A stretch of 64,000 bases of DNA, from positions 11,892 to 75,891 of the forward strand of contig NZ_GG668583.1 of NCBI RefSeq assembly GCF_000160755.1. Direction: 5' to 3'. Below, piece after piece: positions 56,103 to 64,000 of the stretch; within the stretch, counting starts at the first letter, position 1, and each line of letters opens with the position of its first letter. This stretch comes from Proteus mirabilis ATCC 29906. Its GTDB lineage: Bacteria; Pseudomonadota; Gammaproteobacteria; Enterobacterales; Enterobacteriaceae. The notes beneath the pieces are model-generated. The model searched no databases. It saw only the letters and a list, made by a program, of their open reading frames with translations, and was not told the origin of the DNA. A program made the position numbers and the translations under genes.

Positions 56103-56211
56103 TTATTATCACATTATTGTCTTAACAAGGCTTTTTTTAACCTGTTGGAATTGGTACTCTTGTGGGCAAAATTCTATTCTCGTGTATTTGCTGCAAGCAA
56201 GGATAATGTCC

Positions 56212-57099
56212 ATGACAGAACAGGCAACAACTCGATTAAAGCCGGGTAAAATACTTGATACGCTAGGCGCCATGAAAAATAGCTTAACTCGCGTATCGCA
56301 ACGTATTGCAGACTATATCCTGTTCCATCCTACGGAAGTGACTCAGTTGTCTATTGCCCAACTCTCTCAAGCAACCAAAGCAGGTGAAGCGACGGTTGTC
56401 CGCTTTTGTCGGACATTGGGTTATAAAGGTTTTCAAGACTTTAAAATGGATTTGGCGATTGAAATGGCAACATCAGATAATGATGAATCGCCAATCCTTG
56501 ATGCAGAAGTCAGTCACCAAGATGATATCCACACTATTGGCCTAAAATTGCAAGCAACAATAAATAATGTGTTATCAGAAACATTAAATTTGCTCGATAT
56601 GCAGCAAGTGCAAGGGGCGGTCAATGCACTATTATCAGCAAACTATGTTTTTATCTGCGGCGTTGGCTCTTCGGGGATCACTGCGGAAGATCTGAAAAAT
56701 AAACTTATGCGTATTGGTTATCGTGTTGATGCCGTAACTAATAACCACTTTATGTATATGCAAGCCTCATTATTAAAATCTGGTGATGTCGCTATCGGTA
56801 TTAGTCATTCGGGTAATTCATTAGAAACGGTTCATGCATTGAAATTGGCTAAAGAAGCGGGCGCAAGCACGATTGCATTGACGCATAATTTAGGCTCACA
56901 AATTATGGAATATGCAGATCACCATTTAATTAATGGTAATCGACAAGGGAAATTACAAGGCGATTCTATTGGCACAAAAACAGCACAACTTTTTGTTTTA
57001 GATTTGCTTTATACCTTGTTAGTTCAGGCTAAACCTGAAACAGTAAAAGAGCAGAAATTACGTACTCTCAATGCGTTAAAACAGACGCATTCAGCATAA
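56212..57099 (+). CDS. nanR: RpiR-family regulator of sialic acid genes
   Basis: 295-residue MurR/RpiR-type regulator, not the GntR-type NanR of E. coli. N-terminal HTH_6 (SLTRVSQRIADYILFHPTEV, ATKAGEATVVRFCRTLGYKG) and C-terminal SIS domain (VFICGVGSSGITAEDLKNKL, VAIGISHSGNSLETVHALKL). Likely binds ManNAc-6-P, as in Vibrio NanR, to derepress the flanking nan genes. I chose the ATG at 56212, 8 nt after AGGA; 56206 and 56182 are alternatives in frame. Confidence 0.87.
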   Translation: MTEQATTRLKPGKILDTLGAMKNSLTRVSQRIADYILFHPTEVTQLSIAQLSQATKAGEATVVRFCRTLGYKGFQDFKMDLAIEMATSDNDESPILDAEVSHQDDIHTIGLKLQATINNVLSETLNLLDMQQVQGAVNALLSANYVFICGVGSSGITAEDLKNKLMRIGYRVDAVTNNHFMYMQASLLKSGDVAIGISHSGNSLETVHALKLAKEAGASTIALTHNLGSQIMEYADHHLINGNRQGKLQGDSIGTKTAQLFVLDLLYTLLVQAKPETVKEQKLRTLNALKQTHSA

Positions 57100-57217
57100 G
57101 TTTATTGCTATTTTAAAGCATCTTGAGCAGAAAGTAGCTAAAGATCACAATTTCACCTTTCTCTTTCCTTCAGAGCTATTTTCGTTATTGCGTTATGACT
57201 AGTCGCTCTCTAATATA

Positions 57218-57229
57218 GAGTTAAACTCC
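57218..57229 (+). promoter_or_regulatory. GAGTT-A-AACTC palindrome upstream of nanA
   Basis: GAGTTAAACTCC with an overlapping CTCTAATATAGAG on its left (57208-57220). It shares the AACTCC half-site with the inverted repeat upstream of nanE, which suggests a common operator for the local RpiR-type NanR. Confidence 0.45.
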
Positions 57230-57272
57230 ATAAGTTAATTAATAAAGAAATTAATCTCCATAGGAAGTGATC

Positions 57273-58166
57273 ATGAACAAACTCTCTGGACTGATTGCCG
57301 CGCCTCATACTCCTTTTGCTGCGGACGGTAGTGTTAATTACCCTGTTATTGATGATATTGCTAAGCACCTAATTGCGACAGGGGTAACAGGGGCTTATGT
57401 CTTAGGTACTACTGGTGAAGGTATACATTGCTCGGTTGAAGAGCGTAAAAAAGTCGCTGAACGTTGGGTTACAGCGAGTCAGGGACAACTTGATCTTATT
57501 ATTCATACTGGTGCATTAAGTATTGCTGATACGTTAGAACTTGCTCGTCATGCTGAAACATTAGATATTAAAGCCACATCAGTGATTGGCCCTTGCTTCT
57601 TTAAACCTAGTCATGTTGATGATTTAGTAGAATATTGTCGTTTAGCGGCGGCAAGTGCACCCTCAAAAGGTTTCTACTATTATCATTCCACCATGTCAGG
57701 ATTAAGCATTGATATGGAAAAGTTTTTACAAGCAGCAGGTAAAGTGATCCCCAATTTATCTGGTATGAAATTTAACTCCCCTGATATGTATGAATTTCAG
57801 CGTTGCTTACGGGTAGAGGGAGGCAAATATGATATTCCATTTGGCGTTGATGAATTTATTCCGGCAGGATTAGCTTGCGGTGCATTAAGCGCTGTAGGTA
57901 GCACCTATAACTACGCTGCACCGTTATATCTTGAGTTAATTGAGAAATTTAATCAGGGTGATCACCAAGGTGTGGCAGATTGCATGGATAAAGTTATCGC
58001 TATTATTCGAGTTTTAGTCGAATACGGTGGCGTTGCTGCAGGCAAAGTAGCAATGCAATTGCATGGTATTGATGTTGGCGCTCCTCGTCGTCCTTTACGC
58101 CCACTGACAGCTGAACAAAAAGCAGATGCATTGGCGAAATTTAAGGCGGCAAATTTCTTATCATAA
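57273..58166 (+). CDS. nanA: N-acetylneuraminate lyase
   Basis: Aldolase that cleaves sialic acid to pyruvate and ManNAc. DHDPS/NAL-family TIM barrel, 297 residues from MNKLSGLIAAPHTPF (TAGGAAG upstream), the same length as E. coli NanA. GTTGEG carboxylate-binding motif, Tyr in FYYYHSTMSGL and Schiff-base Lys in GMKFNSPDMYE are present. Transcribed separately from nanR. Confidence 0.96.
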   Translation: MNKLSGLIAAPHTPFAADGSVNYPVIDDIAKHLIATGVTGAYVLGTTGEGIHCSVEERKKVAERWVTASQGQLDLIIHTGALSIADTLELARHAETLDIKATSVIGPCFFKPSHVDDLVEYCRLAAASAPSKGFYYYHSTMSGLSIDMEKFLQAAGKVIPNLSGMKFNSPDMYEFQRCLRVEGGKYDIPFGVDEFIPAGLACGALSAVGSTYNYAAPLYLELIEKFNQGDHQGVADCMDKVIAIIRVLVEYGGVAAGKVAMQLHGIDVGAPRRPLRPLTAEQKADALAKFKAANFLS

Positions 58167-58236
58167 ATTGCGTTTTGCTTAGAGCATAACATTGTAGATA
58201 AACCTATCCTTTAACATCTCCCCCATTGGATGTGAC

Positions 58237-58267
58237 AGTGGCTTTCTCTTGAGAGCCACTTTTTTAT
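58237..58267 (+). terminator. intrinsic terminator of nanA
   Basis: AGTGGCTTTCTC and GAGAGCCACT form a stem with one bulge, followed by a long T-run. Confidence 0.9.
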
Positions 58268-58344
58268 TATCTACTTTATGACTTGATTTTAAGTACCATT
58301 CAATTCAATGTACTAATAACAATCTTCGTTACCGAGGTTTATCG

Positions 58345-59034
58345 ATGGCCTATTCATTTTTAACCCAAGCAACAGTTAAAAAATTATCGCGCAATGAAAA
58401 GTGGTTACAACAGATTAATAATGAAGATATTATCGATTTGAGTTTAAATGCGGGGCAGCTCATTATTGATAAACCAAAGGTGGATGAGGATTTTATCCCT
58501 TTTAGCCAACAATTAGATGTTTATTGTCAGCAAATTGCTCAGCAATTTCCTTTTATAGCGGTGACTCCACAATTACAACTTCATTGCACTTTGTTGACCA
58601 TTTTTAATCAACCTATAGCGTTATTTGAGCCTCAGAAATTAATGTTACTGGCTTGGTGTCAAAAAATAACGAATATCTTTAATAAGATAGGAAAGATTGA
58701 GATCCTATTTAATGATATTATTTTAACGACTAATGGAAGCGTGATATTAATAGGTGTATCAAAAACATTAACGCAGTTTAGACAACAGGTTTACCAGCAA
58801 ATCCCCATTGATCATCATCTGCATAAAAATATTATTCACATTACGCTTGGGCGCTTACAGGAAAGCGTGTCATCAGAAAAAATAACACCACTTTTTCAAT
58901 TTTTAGCACATAATCGATTATCACTTCCAATCAATATTAAAACCAGCATTAACTATCCTAAATTTGTGGTGAGCAAAGGCTCACTATCGTCTGAGATATT
59001 GTTAAATAAGACGATAGAGTTTAATCAACAGTAA
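58345..59034 (+). CDS. uncharacterised protein with 2H-phosphoesterase-like motifs
   Basis: 229 residues. Two HxT motifs, LHCTLLTIF (about residues 79-87) and IIHITLGRL (about 166-174), are in the spacing and beta-strand context of the 2H phosphoesterase superfamily (LigT/ThpR, CPD), which acts on 2',3'-cyclic phosphates or 2'-5' bonds. No close relative recognised. GAGG lies before the start. It stands alone between nanA and an acyltransferase gene. Function is inference. Confidence 0.7.
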   Translation: MAYSFLTQATVKKLSRNEKWLQQINNEDIIDLSLNAGQLIIDKPKVDEDFIPFSQQLDVYCQQIAQQFPFIAVTPQLQLHCTLLTIFNQPIALFEPQKLMLLAWCQKITNIFNKIGKIEILFNDIILTTNGSVILIGVSKTLTQFRQQVYQQIPIDHHLHKNIIHITLGRLQESVSSEKITPLFQFLAHNRLSLPINIKTSINYPKFVVSKGSLSSEILLNKTIEFNQQ

Positions 59035-59152
59035 CAGTAGATATTTGAAATCATTTATATCAATATTAAAAATATTCTCTTTACAACTAAAGTGATATTT
59101 TTAATTGATGTATAATCCAGCAATTCTTTTTATTTGGATAGTACATTGAGTT

Positions 59153-61132
59153 ATGAATATAAAATATCGTGCTGATATTGACGGTTTAAGAGCAATTGCT
59201 GTTATTTTGGTTATCTTCTTTCATTTAGATAATCGCTTAATACCATCAGGTTTTATTGGTGTTGATATCTTTTTTGTGATCTCGGGTTTCTTGATCTCGT
59301 TAATTATTAAAACATCACTTTTACAAGGTCATTTTTCATTTGGTGATTTTTATATTCGCCGATTATGGCGTTTACAGCCACTCTATCTTTTTGTTTTAGT
59401 AGCAGTTCTTGTAATTTCAGGTATTTTCTATCTACCTAGTGATTATCTTGATATCACTAATAGTGAAAAATATGCTTCAGCTTTTCTGTCTAACAAATAT
59501 TTTGCAAGAGCAACGACTAGTTATGCAGCGCAAGATGCACTCTTCTTACCGTTATTACATACATGGTCTTTAGCAATAGAATGGCAGTGGTATCTATTCT
59601 TACCTTTTGTACTCTATTTTCTTCACAAAATTAATCATAAAGAGAAAATAAATAATTTTTATTTTATTGTTTTTATTACAATAATTTCTTTCTCCTTGGT
59701 GCTTGTTTATCAAAAAGATCAACCTAAGAATTATTATTACTTTAGTACGCGTATATTTGAGTTTATGTTAGGGGCTTGTGTTGCTTATTTACCCGTAAAA
59801 GTAATCATTAATCAAAGAGTTAATAGTGTTATTAGTCTCATCGCCTTAGGGGTTATCTTTTGGGTAGCCGTTCAAAAAGATGTGATTGCTGGTTATCCGA
59901 ATTTCAATACGTTATATGTTTGTCTTAGTGTTGCACTAATTATTTATACAGGACAACATGGCAGTATTATTCAAAAAGTGTTGTCATTAAAGCCAATAGT
60001 GATCATTGGATTATTATCTTATTCACTTTATTTATGGCACTGGCCCTTATTTGCTATTGCGCGTTATATAGGCGTATTTAACACCGAGATACAAAAAGGG
60101 TTATTTTTAGCATTAACATTTTTACTCTCTATTTTTTCTTACCTTCTTATTGAAAAACCGTTTAGAAGACAGCGTTTGAACTTTAAATATTCGATAACAT
60201 TATTGTTTGTTATACCTATTTTATTGGCTTTAGGATTAAATGCATTAAATGAAAAGTATCATGGATTTGGAGTAAGGCTTGGGCAAAATTACGTTAATTT
60301 AGAAAACAAACTCAATCAATTCGATTATCCCAATCGAGGTAATTGTATGAATTTTCAAGCCTCTGATCCTGATAAGATGTGTCATATTGGTAAAGTGGGT
60401 AGCCAGAAAAAAGCCTTTTTATTAGGGGATTCCCATGCTAATCATTTTTGGGGATTTATGGATATTTTAGGTAAAGATGCTGAGCTTGATGTCTATGCGC
60501 AAGCAACTTCATCATGCATTACTATTCCTAATATTTATCTTTATGATTGGTCTAATCATAAGAATACGGTTTATCAACGTTGTTATGATCAAACAGCAAA
60601 ATATTACCAGATTATTAAACATAATCGGTTTGATTATGTGATTTTTGGACAGGTTTGGAATAATTACGCCTCAAATCATGTTATTAATAAAATAGGTGAT
60701 AAAAGAACGGTTGAGGCATCTCGTCAACGTGTGGAAAAATCGATGCGTGAAGCGCTTGATATCATTGTTGCTACTGGAGCCAAACCTGTTTTTATAAAAA
60801 CCGTTTATTCAATGCCTAGTGGTTTTATGACCTGTTTTTATGAAAATGCCAAGTTAAGAAAAGATTTTGCTGATAACAACTGTAATCCCAAAAACTATAA
60901 AGGTGAGGGGAATACATGGATGAACCAATTATTTGCTAAATTAAAACAGGACTATCCAAGCTTAATTATTATCGATCCTAAAGATGTACAATGCGATAAA
61001 GATACCTGCTTAACAGATATTGAAGGAGTGCCGGTTTATCGTGATGTAGGACATATTACTGATTATGCATCAACGATTTTTGGCATGATGTATCTTAATA
61101 AGATGGGTAATCCATTTAAAGAGAACCAATAA
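59153..61132 (+). CDS. OafA/YrhL-type acyltransferase with C-terminal SGNH domain
   Basis: 659-residue integral-membrane O-acyltransferase. The AT3 domain (1-~350) begins YRADIDGLRAIAVILVIFFH with the conserved RxxR-like IDGLRAIAV and HL, about 10-11 helices, and LLHTWSLAIEWQWYLFLPF. The C-terminal SGNH domain (about 400-655) has block I LLGDSHANHFWG and the catalytic Asp-His region DVGHITDYAS. Such proteins acetylate O-antigen or other surface sugars and cause antigenic variation. It is alone, with its own promoter, and AT-rich. Confidence 0.9.
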   Translation: MNIKYRADIDGLRAIAVILVIFFHLDNRLIPSGFIGVDIFFVISGFLISLIIKTSLLQGHFSFGDFYIRRLWRLQPLYLFVLVAVLVISGIFYLPSDYLDITNSEKYASAFLSNKYFARATTSYAAQDALFLPLLHTWSLAIEWQWYLFLPFVLYFLHKINHKEKINNFYFIVFITIISFSLVLVYQKDQPKNYYYFSTRIFEFMLGACVAYLPVKVIINQRVNSVISLIALGVIFWVAVQKDVIAGYPNFNTLYVCLSVALIIYTGQHGSIIQKVLSLKPIVIIGLLSYSLYLWHWPLFAIARYIGVFNTEIQKGLFLALTFLLSIFSYLLIEKPFRRQRLNFKYSITLLFVIPILLALGLNALNEKYHGFGVRLGQNYVNLENKLNQFDYPNRGNCMNFQASDPDKMCHIGKVGSQKKAFLLGDSHANHFWGFMDILGKDAELDVYAQATSSCITIPNIYLYDWSNHKNTVYQRCYDQTAKYYQIIKHNRFDYVIFGQVWNNYASNHVINKIGDKRTVEASRQRVEKSMREALDIIVATGAKPVFIKTVYSMPSGFMTCFYENAKLRKDFADNNCNPKNYKGEGNTWMNQLFAKLKQDYPSLIIIDPKDVQCDKDTCLTDIEGVPVYRDVGHITDYASTIFGMMYLNKMGNPFKENQ

Positions 61133-61157
61133 CCAAGCTGTTTTTACTTAGATTATA

Positions 61158-61192
61158 ATAGTGCCACCTATTTAAGAATATAGGGGCACTAT
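61158..61192. terminator. hairpin between acyltransferase and mgtC-family gene
   Basis: ATAGTGCC (61158-61165) and GGCACTAT (61185-61192), extended by CTAT/ATAG inside the loop, lie between convergent genes; a weak T-rich tail follows on both sides. Confidence 0.65.
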
Positions 61193-61222
61193 GGTTGTTT
61201 CTCTATCAATAATAGAATTAAT

Positions 61223-61936
61223 TTAATGATCTAGCGAAACAGAATGTACATGCTGTAATTGTTTTAATGAGCAATAAAACTCTGGTAAGGTTATTTTTTG
61301 TCGCACAAGTAGTTTTAAGTTAACTTCAACGCGCTCCTTTTTAATATCACGAATAGTCAGGTTTTCAATAACGTTTTTGTTGCTTTTTAAATAGTCAATT
61401 AAAAGAGGAACACCACTTTCATGAGTAAATAGCATTCGCACTTTAATTTTACCTAAGCGTTGATTATTCATTTGAAACAGCACTACTTGTGGGCTCAGTT
61501 TAATAGCCATAAAAAAGAGGAAAGTCACAACGATAGCATGCCAATAAAAGCCGGAGCCACAGGCGATACCCACTCCCGCAGATGCCCAAACAATGGCCGC
61601 AGTCGTTAATCCTGAAATGGCATCATCTCGTCGATGTAAAATAACACCAGCGCCCAGAAAGCCGACCCCACTGATAATTTGTGCAGCTAACCGCATGGGA
61701 TCACTGCGAATATTGTCAGAAATATTGGCGTAATATTCGGCTGATTGAATAGAGACAATGGTTAATAAACAACTGGCAACAGCAATAATGACACAAGTTT
61801 TAAAACCAACTGGTTTTCCCTTTGATTCACGCTCTAAGCCAATAAGACCGCCTAAGATAAAGGCGGCCAGTAATTTAGCAATACTTGATAGTGATAATGG
61901 GCCAATAGTGTCAACAAACTGTATTAATGCATCCAT
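61223..61936 (-). CDS. MgtC/SapB-family inner-membrane protein
   Basis: 237 residues. The N-terminal membrane domain (four to five helices) has the family signature LLAAFILGGLIGLERESKGK and AAQIISGVGFLGAGVILHRR; the C-terminal cytoplasmic part (about 160-237) is ACT-like. MgtC proteins support intramacrophage survival and low-Mg growth in Salmonella and control ATP synthase and phosphate uptake. In Salmonella mgtC sits in SPI-3 at selC, but here it is 30 kb from selC, so it is not linked. Whether this is MgtC itself or a SapB/YhiD paralogue is uncertain. Confidence 0.88.
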   Translation of the reverse strand: MDALIQFVDTIGPLSLSSIAKLLAAFILGGLIGLERESKGKPVGFKTCVIIAVASCLLTIVSIQSAEYYANISDNIRSDPMRLAAQIISGVGFLGAGVILHRRDDAISGLTTAAIVWASAGVGIACGSGFYWHAIVVTFLFFMAIKLSPQVVLFQMNNQRLGKIKVRMLFTHESGVPLLIDYLKSNKNVIENLTIRDIKKERVEVNLKLLVRQKITLPEFYCSLKQLQHVHSVSLDH

Positions 61937-61974
61937 GGTTTGCTCCTGACGTTGGCTTATTTTTTATTTTAAAA

Positions 61975-63222
61975 TTAAGGTGCTGTAATTCCTCGTGATG
62001 TTTCTTTATTTTCACTATTTCTTTTTTTAGAAACATCATCTTTAAAGAAGAAAATAAAGAATAGGGTTACCACCGCCGCTACAATGGCAGGATAGACCCA
62101 GAATGTTGACCATTGTGGTAATGCTGCATCACCTGTTTCAGTTACGGTTGTGTTAAAGATTTGACCACAAATAGTGGAAGCAAATAGTAAGCCGAAACCA
62201 TTAGAGACAATAAAGCGCAGACCTTGTGCTTGTGCACGAATTTCAGGTTTTGCTTTGCGATCGACATAGATATCTCCTGCAGTAAAGAAGAAATCCCAAC
62301 ATAATCCCTGTAGCATTAATCCGATGACGATAAAGTAAAGCTCTGTATTTACTGCAGCATAAGAGAAAAACATAGAGCGTATGATCCAGCTCACGGCTCC
62401 TAGCAGTAGTGTAATTTTGAAGCCAAATTTCATTAAGAAGAATGACAAAACAAACATAAACAGAACTTCGCAAGCGATCCCTATTTGCATAATAGAAGCT
62501 GCATTATCAAAGCCTAATGCTTTAATAAAGACAGGAATATAAGCAGAATAAGCTGTTTTGGGGATCATTAAAATAAAGATGCTAAACATCAAAATAGCAA
62601 AGTGGCGATCTTTAAATAAAGACAATGCATCTAAACATAAAATATCGCGTAGTGAGAAAGGCTGGCCTTTCGCTTTAGGTGGCGTATTAGGTAATGTAAA
62701 ACAATAGAAACCGAGTAATACACCAACTGCAGAAGCGATATACCAAGTCATTGTGCTACCAGAGAAGCCCATTTCACCCAATATAAAACCAATTGCCATA
62801 AAACCAAACGTACCAAATACGCGAATAATTGGGAAATATTTAACCCCATTAATATGGGAGAAACTAATGCTATTAGATAGCGCAGTGGTTGGATAAAACA
62901 ATAAGCCAATAATAAAAATTAAAAATAATGTCATGCCACTGTTTTGTGCTTCAATAAATTGGGGAACACAGAGAATAACGACGGCATTAATTAAATGAAG
63001 TATCCCCATGACTTTTTGTGAAGCAAAGAAACGATCTGCGACCATACCAATAAATAAGGGGGAGATAATTGTCGCGACACCTAATAAGGCATAAGCATTG
63101 CCGATAATGCTTGCCATACCATAACTACTTAATACGAGTCCCATGGTCATATTCCATGCTCCTTGCATGAAATATTGCACAAACATCATAATAAGTAGGC
63201 GAGAAGTTATTTTCATATCCAT
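61975..63222 (-). CDS. MFS transporter, NHS (nucleoside:H+ symporter) family
   Basis: 415-residue MFS protein with 12 predicted helices, resembling NupG/XapB (MKITSRLLIMMFVQYFMQGA, VADRFFASQKVMGILHLI, FPIIRVFGTFGFMAIGFI, AQAQGLRFIVSNGFGLLFAS). NHS transporters import nucleosides, xanthosine and some analogues. It starts 13 bp after the end of the upstream metallo-hydrolase gene, so both are probably cotranscribed, with more genes beyond the window. The substrate cannot be fixed from this region. Confidence 0.87.
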   Translation of the reverse strand: MDMKITSRLLIMMFVQYFMQGAWNMTMGLVLSSYGMASIIGNAYALLGVATIISPLFIGMVADRFFASQKVMGILHLINAVVILCVPQFIEAQNSGMTLFLIFIIGLLFYPTTALSNSISFSHINGVKYFPIIRVFGTFGFMAIGFILGEMGFSGSTMTWYIASAVGVLLGFYCFTLPNTPPKAKGQPFSLRDILCLDALSLFKDRHFAILMFSIFILMIPKTAYSAYIPVFIKALGFDNAASIMQIGIACEVLFMFVLSFFLMKFGFKITLLLGAVSWIIRSMFFSYAAVNTELYFIVIGLMLQGLCWDFFFTAGDIYVDRKAKPEIRAQAQGLRFIVSNGFGLLFASTICGQIFNTTVTETGDAALPQWSTFWVYPAIVAAVVTLFFIFFFKDDVSKKRNSENKETSRGITAP

Positions 63223-63235
63223 TGTCGTACCCCTC

Positions 63236-64000
63236 TTAATTGGTTTCTAACGTTAATCCGTCGTAGGCAACACGGATATGATGAGGAGCACAAACCGTTT
63301 CTAATTCATGATGCAGTAATTTACCGCTATGTGAGATATGCGAAACGACAATCTGTGTAGCTTGATGTAAACAGCCTTGTTGTTGCAGTTTTTCTTTGGC
63401 GGCAAAAACCGTTTCTAAGCTCATATGATTATCTGTACGATCTTTTCCATTTAAGCCATAAGTACACTCAAAAACAACAATATCAAGCGGTTTGTTTTCT
63501 AACCATTGCCAAGTTAATTCTGGGAACCAACCCGAATCATGGCCATAGAAAATAGCTTTGCCGTCTTTTTCAATATGATATACATAACAAAGTTCCCATT
63601 TCGCATGATTAGCAAGCAGCGGCGTAATTTTATAACCATTTCTTTCGACCGTAACGAAAGGGATTAAGCAATGAAATGCAAATCGCTCTTTCGTATAACC
63701 TGGTAATACTTCAATACAGCCATTGATAGCGCGATCGTTACCGAAAATATGTAAAGGATGGTTAATTTTAAAACCATAGCCTTCCATTCTGCTAAATAGT
63801 TCACCAACATTAAAATGATCAGGATGAGTATGAGTAAATAGCAAACTTTCAAAATGTGTTGCGTCCATACCATCACGCATCAGTTGGTAACTAAAAGTGG
63901 GGGAGACATCGATCAACATAATGTCATCCACAATAGCAGAAGAGTGCGTTCTAATATCTTTACCGGCTAATTTTCTTGCTTTCAGACAGTGTTCACAACG
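63236..64000 (-). CDS. PhnP-like metallo-beta-lactamase-fold hydrolase (5' end cut by window)
   Basis: The frame stays open through the end of the window (first codon visible CGT at 64000, reading RCEHCLKARKLAGKDIRTHS), so the gene starts outside. The visible 254 residues have an N-terminal CEHC metal-site loop, THTHPDHFNVG with the HxHxDH motif, an active-site His in LANHAKWELCY, GHDSGW and VSHISHSGKLLHHE. The pattern resembles PhnP (cyclic phosphodiesterase). Apparent GTG start at 63931 is internal. It lies 13 bp before an NHS transporter gene. Confidence 0.87.
   Translation of the reverse strand, partial: RCEHCLKARKLAGKDIRTHSSAIVDDIMLIDVSPTFSYQLMRDGMDATHFESLLFTHTHPDHFNVGELFSRMEGYGFKINHPLHIFGNDRAINGCIEVLPGYTKERFAFHCLIPFVTVERNGYKITPLLANHAKWELCYVYHIEKDGKAIFYGHDSGWFPELTWQWLENKPLDIVVFECTYGLNGKDRTDNHMSLETVFAAKEKLQQQGCLHQATQIVVSHISHSGKLLHHELETVCAPHHIRVAYDGLTLETN

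Noticed and set aside
61223-61936. Idea that rhuM and the mgtC-family gene together are a SPI-3-like island
   Set aside because: They are 28 kb apart with backbone and metabolic genes between, so they are not one insertion.

Overview
The window is enterobacterial chromosome of a Proteus-type organism (order Enterobacterales, family Morganellaceae). Four things support this: a low GC content, core genes highly similar to E. coli in conserved order, a MrpJ-type fimbrial regulator with an SQQQISRYE helix, and a sodium/sialic acid symporter that agrees with the Proteus mirabilis SiaT I remember, including its ligand residues. The exact species cannot be fixed from this sequence.

Region 1 (1-21860) is housekeeping backbone. 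The aroK-aroB-damX-dam-rpe-gph-trpS series lies on the minus strand, preceded by hofM-hofN-hofO-hofQ (no hofP). mrcA diverges from hof. Then come an orphan metQ/nlpA-type lipoprotein gene with tandem MetJ boxes, nudE, igaA/umoB split by one extra A in an A7 run, hslR-hslO, pckA, a pirin gene (yhhW) and an unannotated RyhB iron-stress sRNA with a Fur box.

Region 2 (21860-31800) holds yhiN, pitA, uspB, uspA, gdhA, an SDR dehydrogenase, rsmJ and prlC, and ends in the selenocysteine tRNA gene selC.

Region 3 (31800-41100) looks like a selC-linked accessory island. It has a rhuM-like gene, a transposase remnant, about 0.8 kb of very AT-rich non-coding DNA and a complete EcpABCDE-type (alternative chaperone-usher) pilus operon. 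The operon is headed by a MrpJ-like XRE regulator where E. coli has the LuxR-type EcpR.

Region 4 (41400-49700) has yajD, yaiL, an RluA-family pseudouridine synthase and a cold-shock-domain protein. It continues with an RpiR regulator, a PTS EIICB permease and a fumarase/aspartase-superfamily lyase, which together form a possibly undescribed catabolic system. An NSS amino-acid transporter follows, preceded by a coupled 35-codon ORF and a terminator/antiterminator-like leader.

Region 5 (49900-64000) starts with fdhF from a sigma54 promoter, encoding Cys in place of the catalytic selenocysteine. A sialic-acid catabolic cluster follows (nanE, nanK, siaT, nanQ, nanR, nanA), then a 2H-phosphoesterase-like protein, an OafA-type acyltransferase, an MgtC-family protein, a nucleoside-permease-like MFS protein and a PhnP-like metallo-hydrolase cut by the window end.
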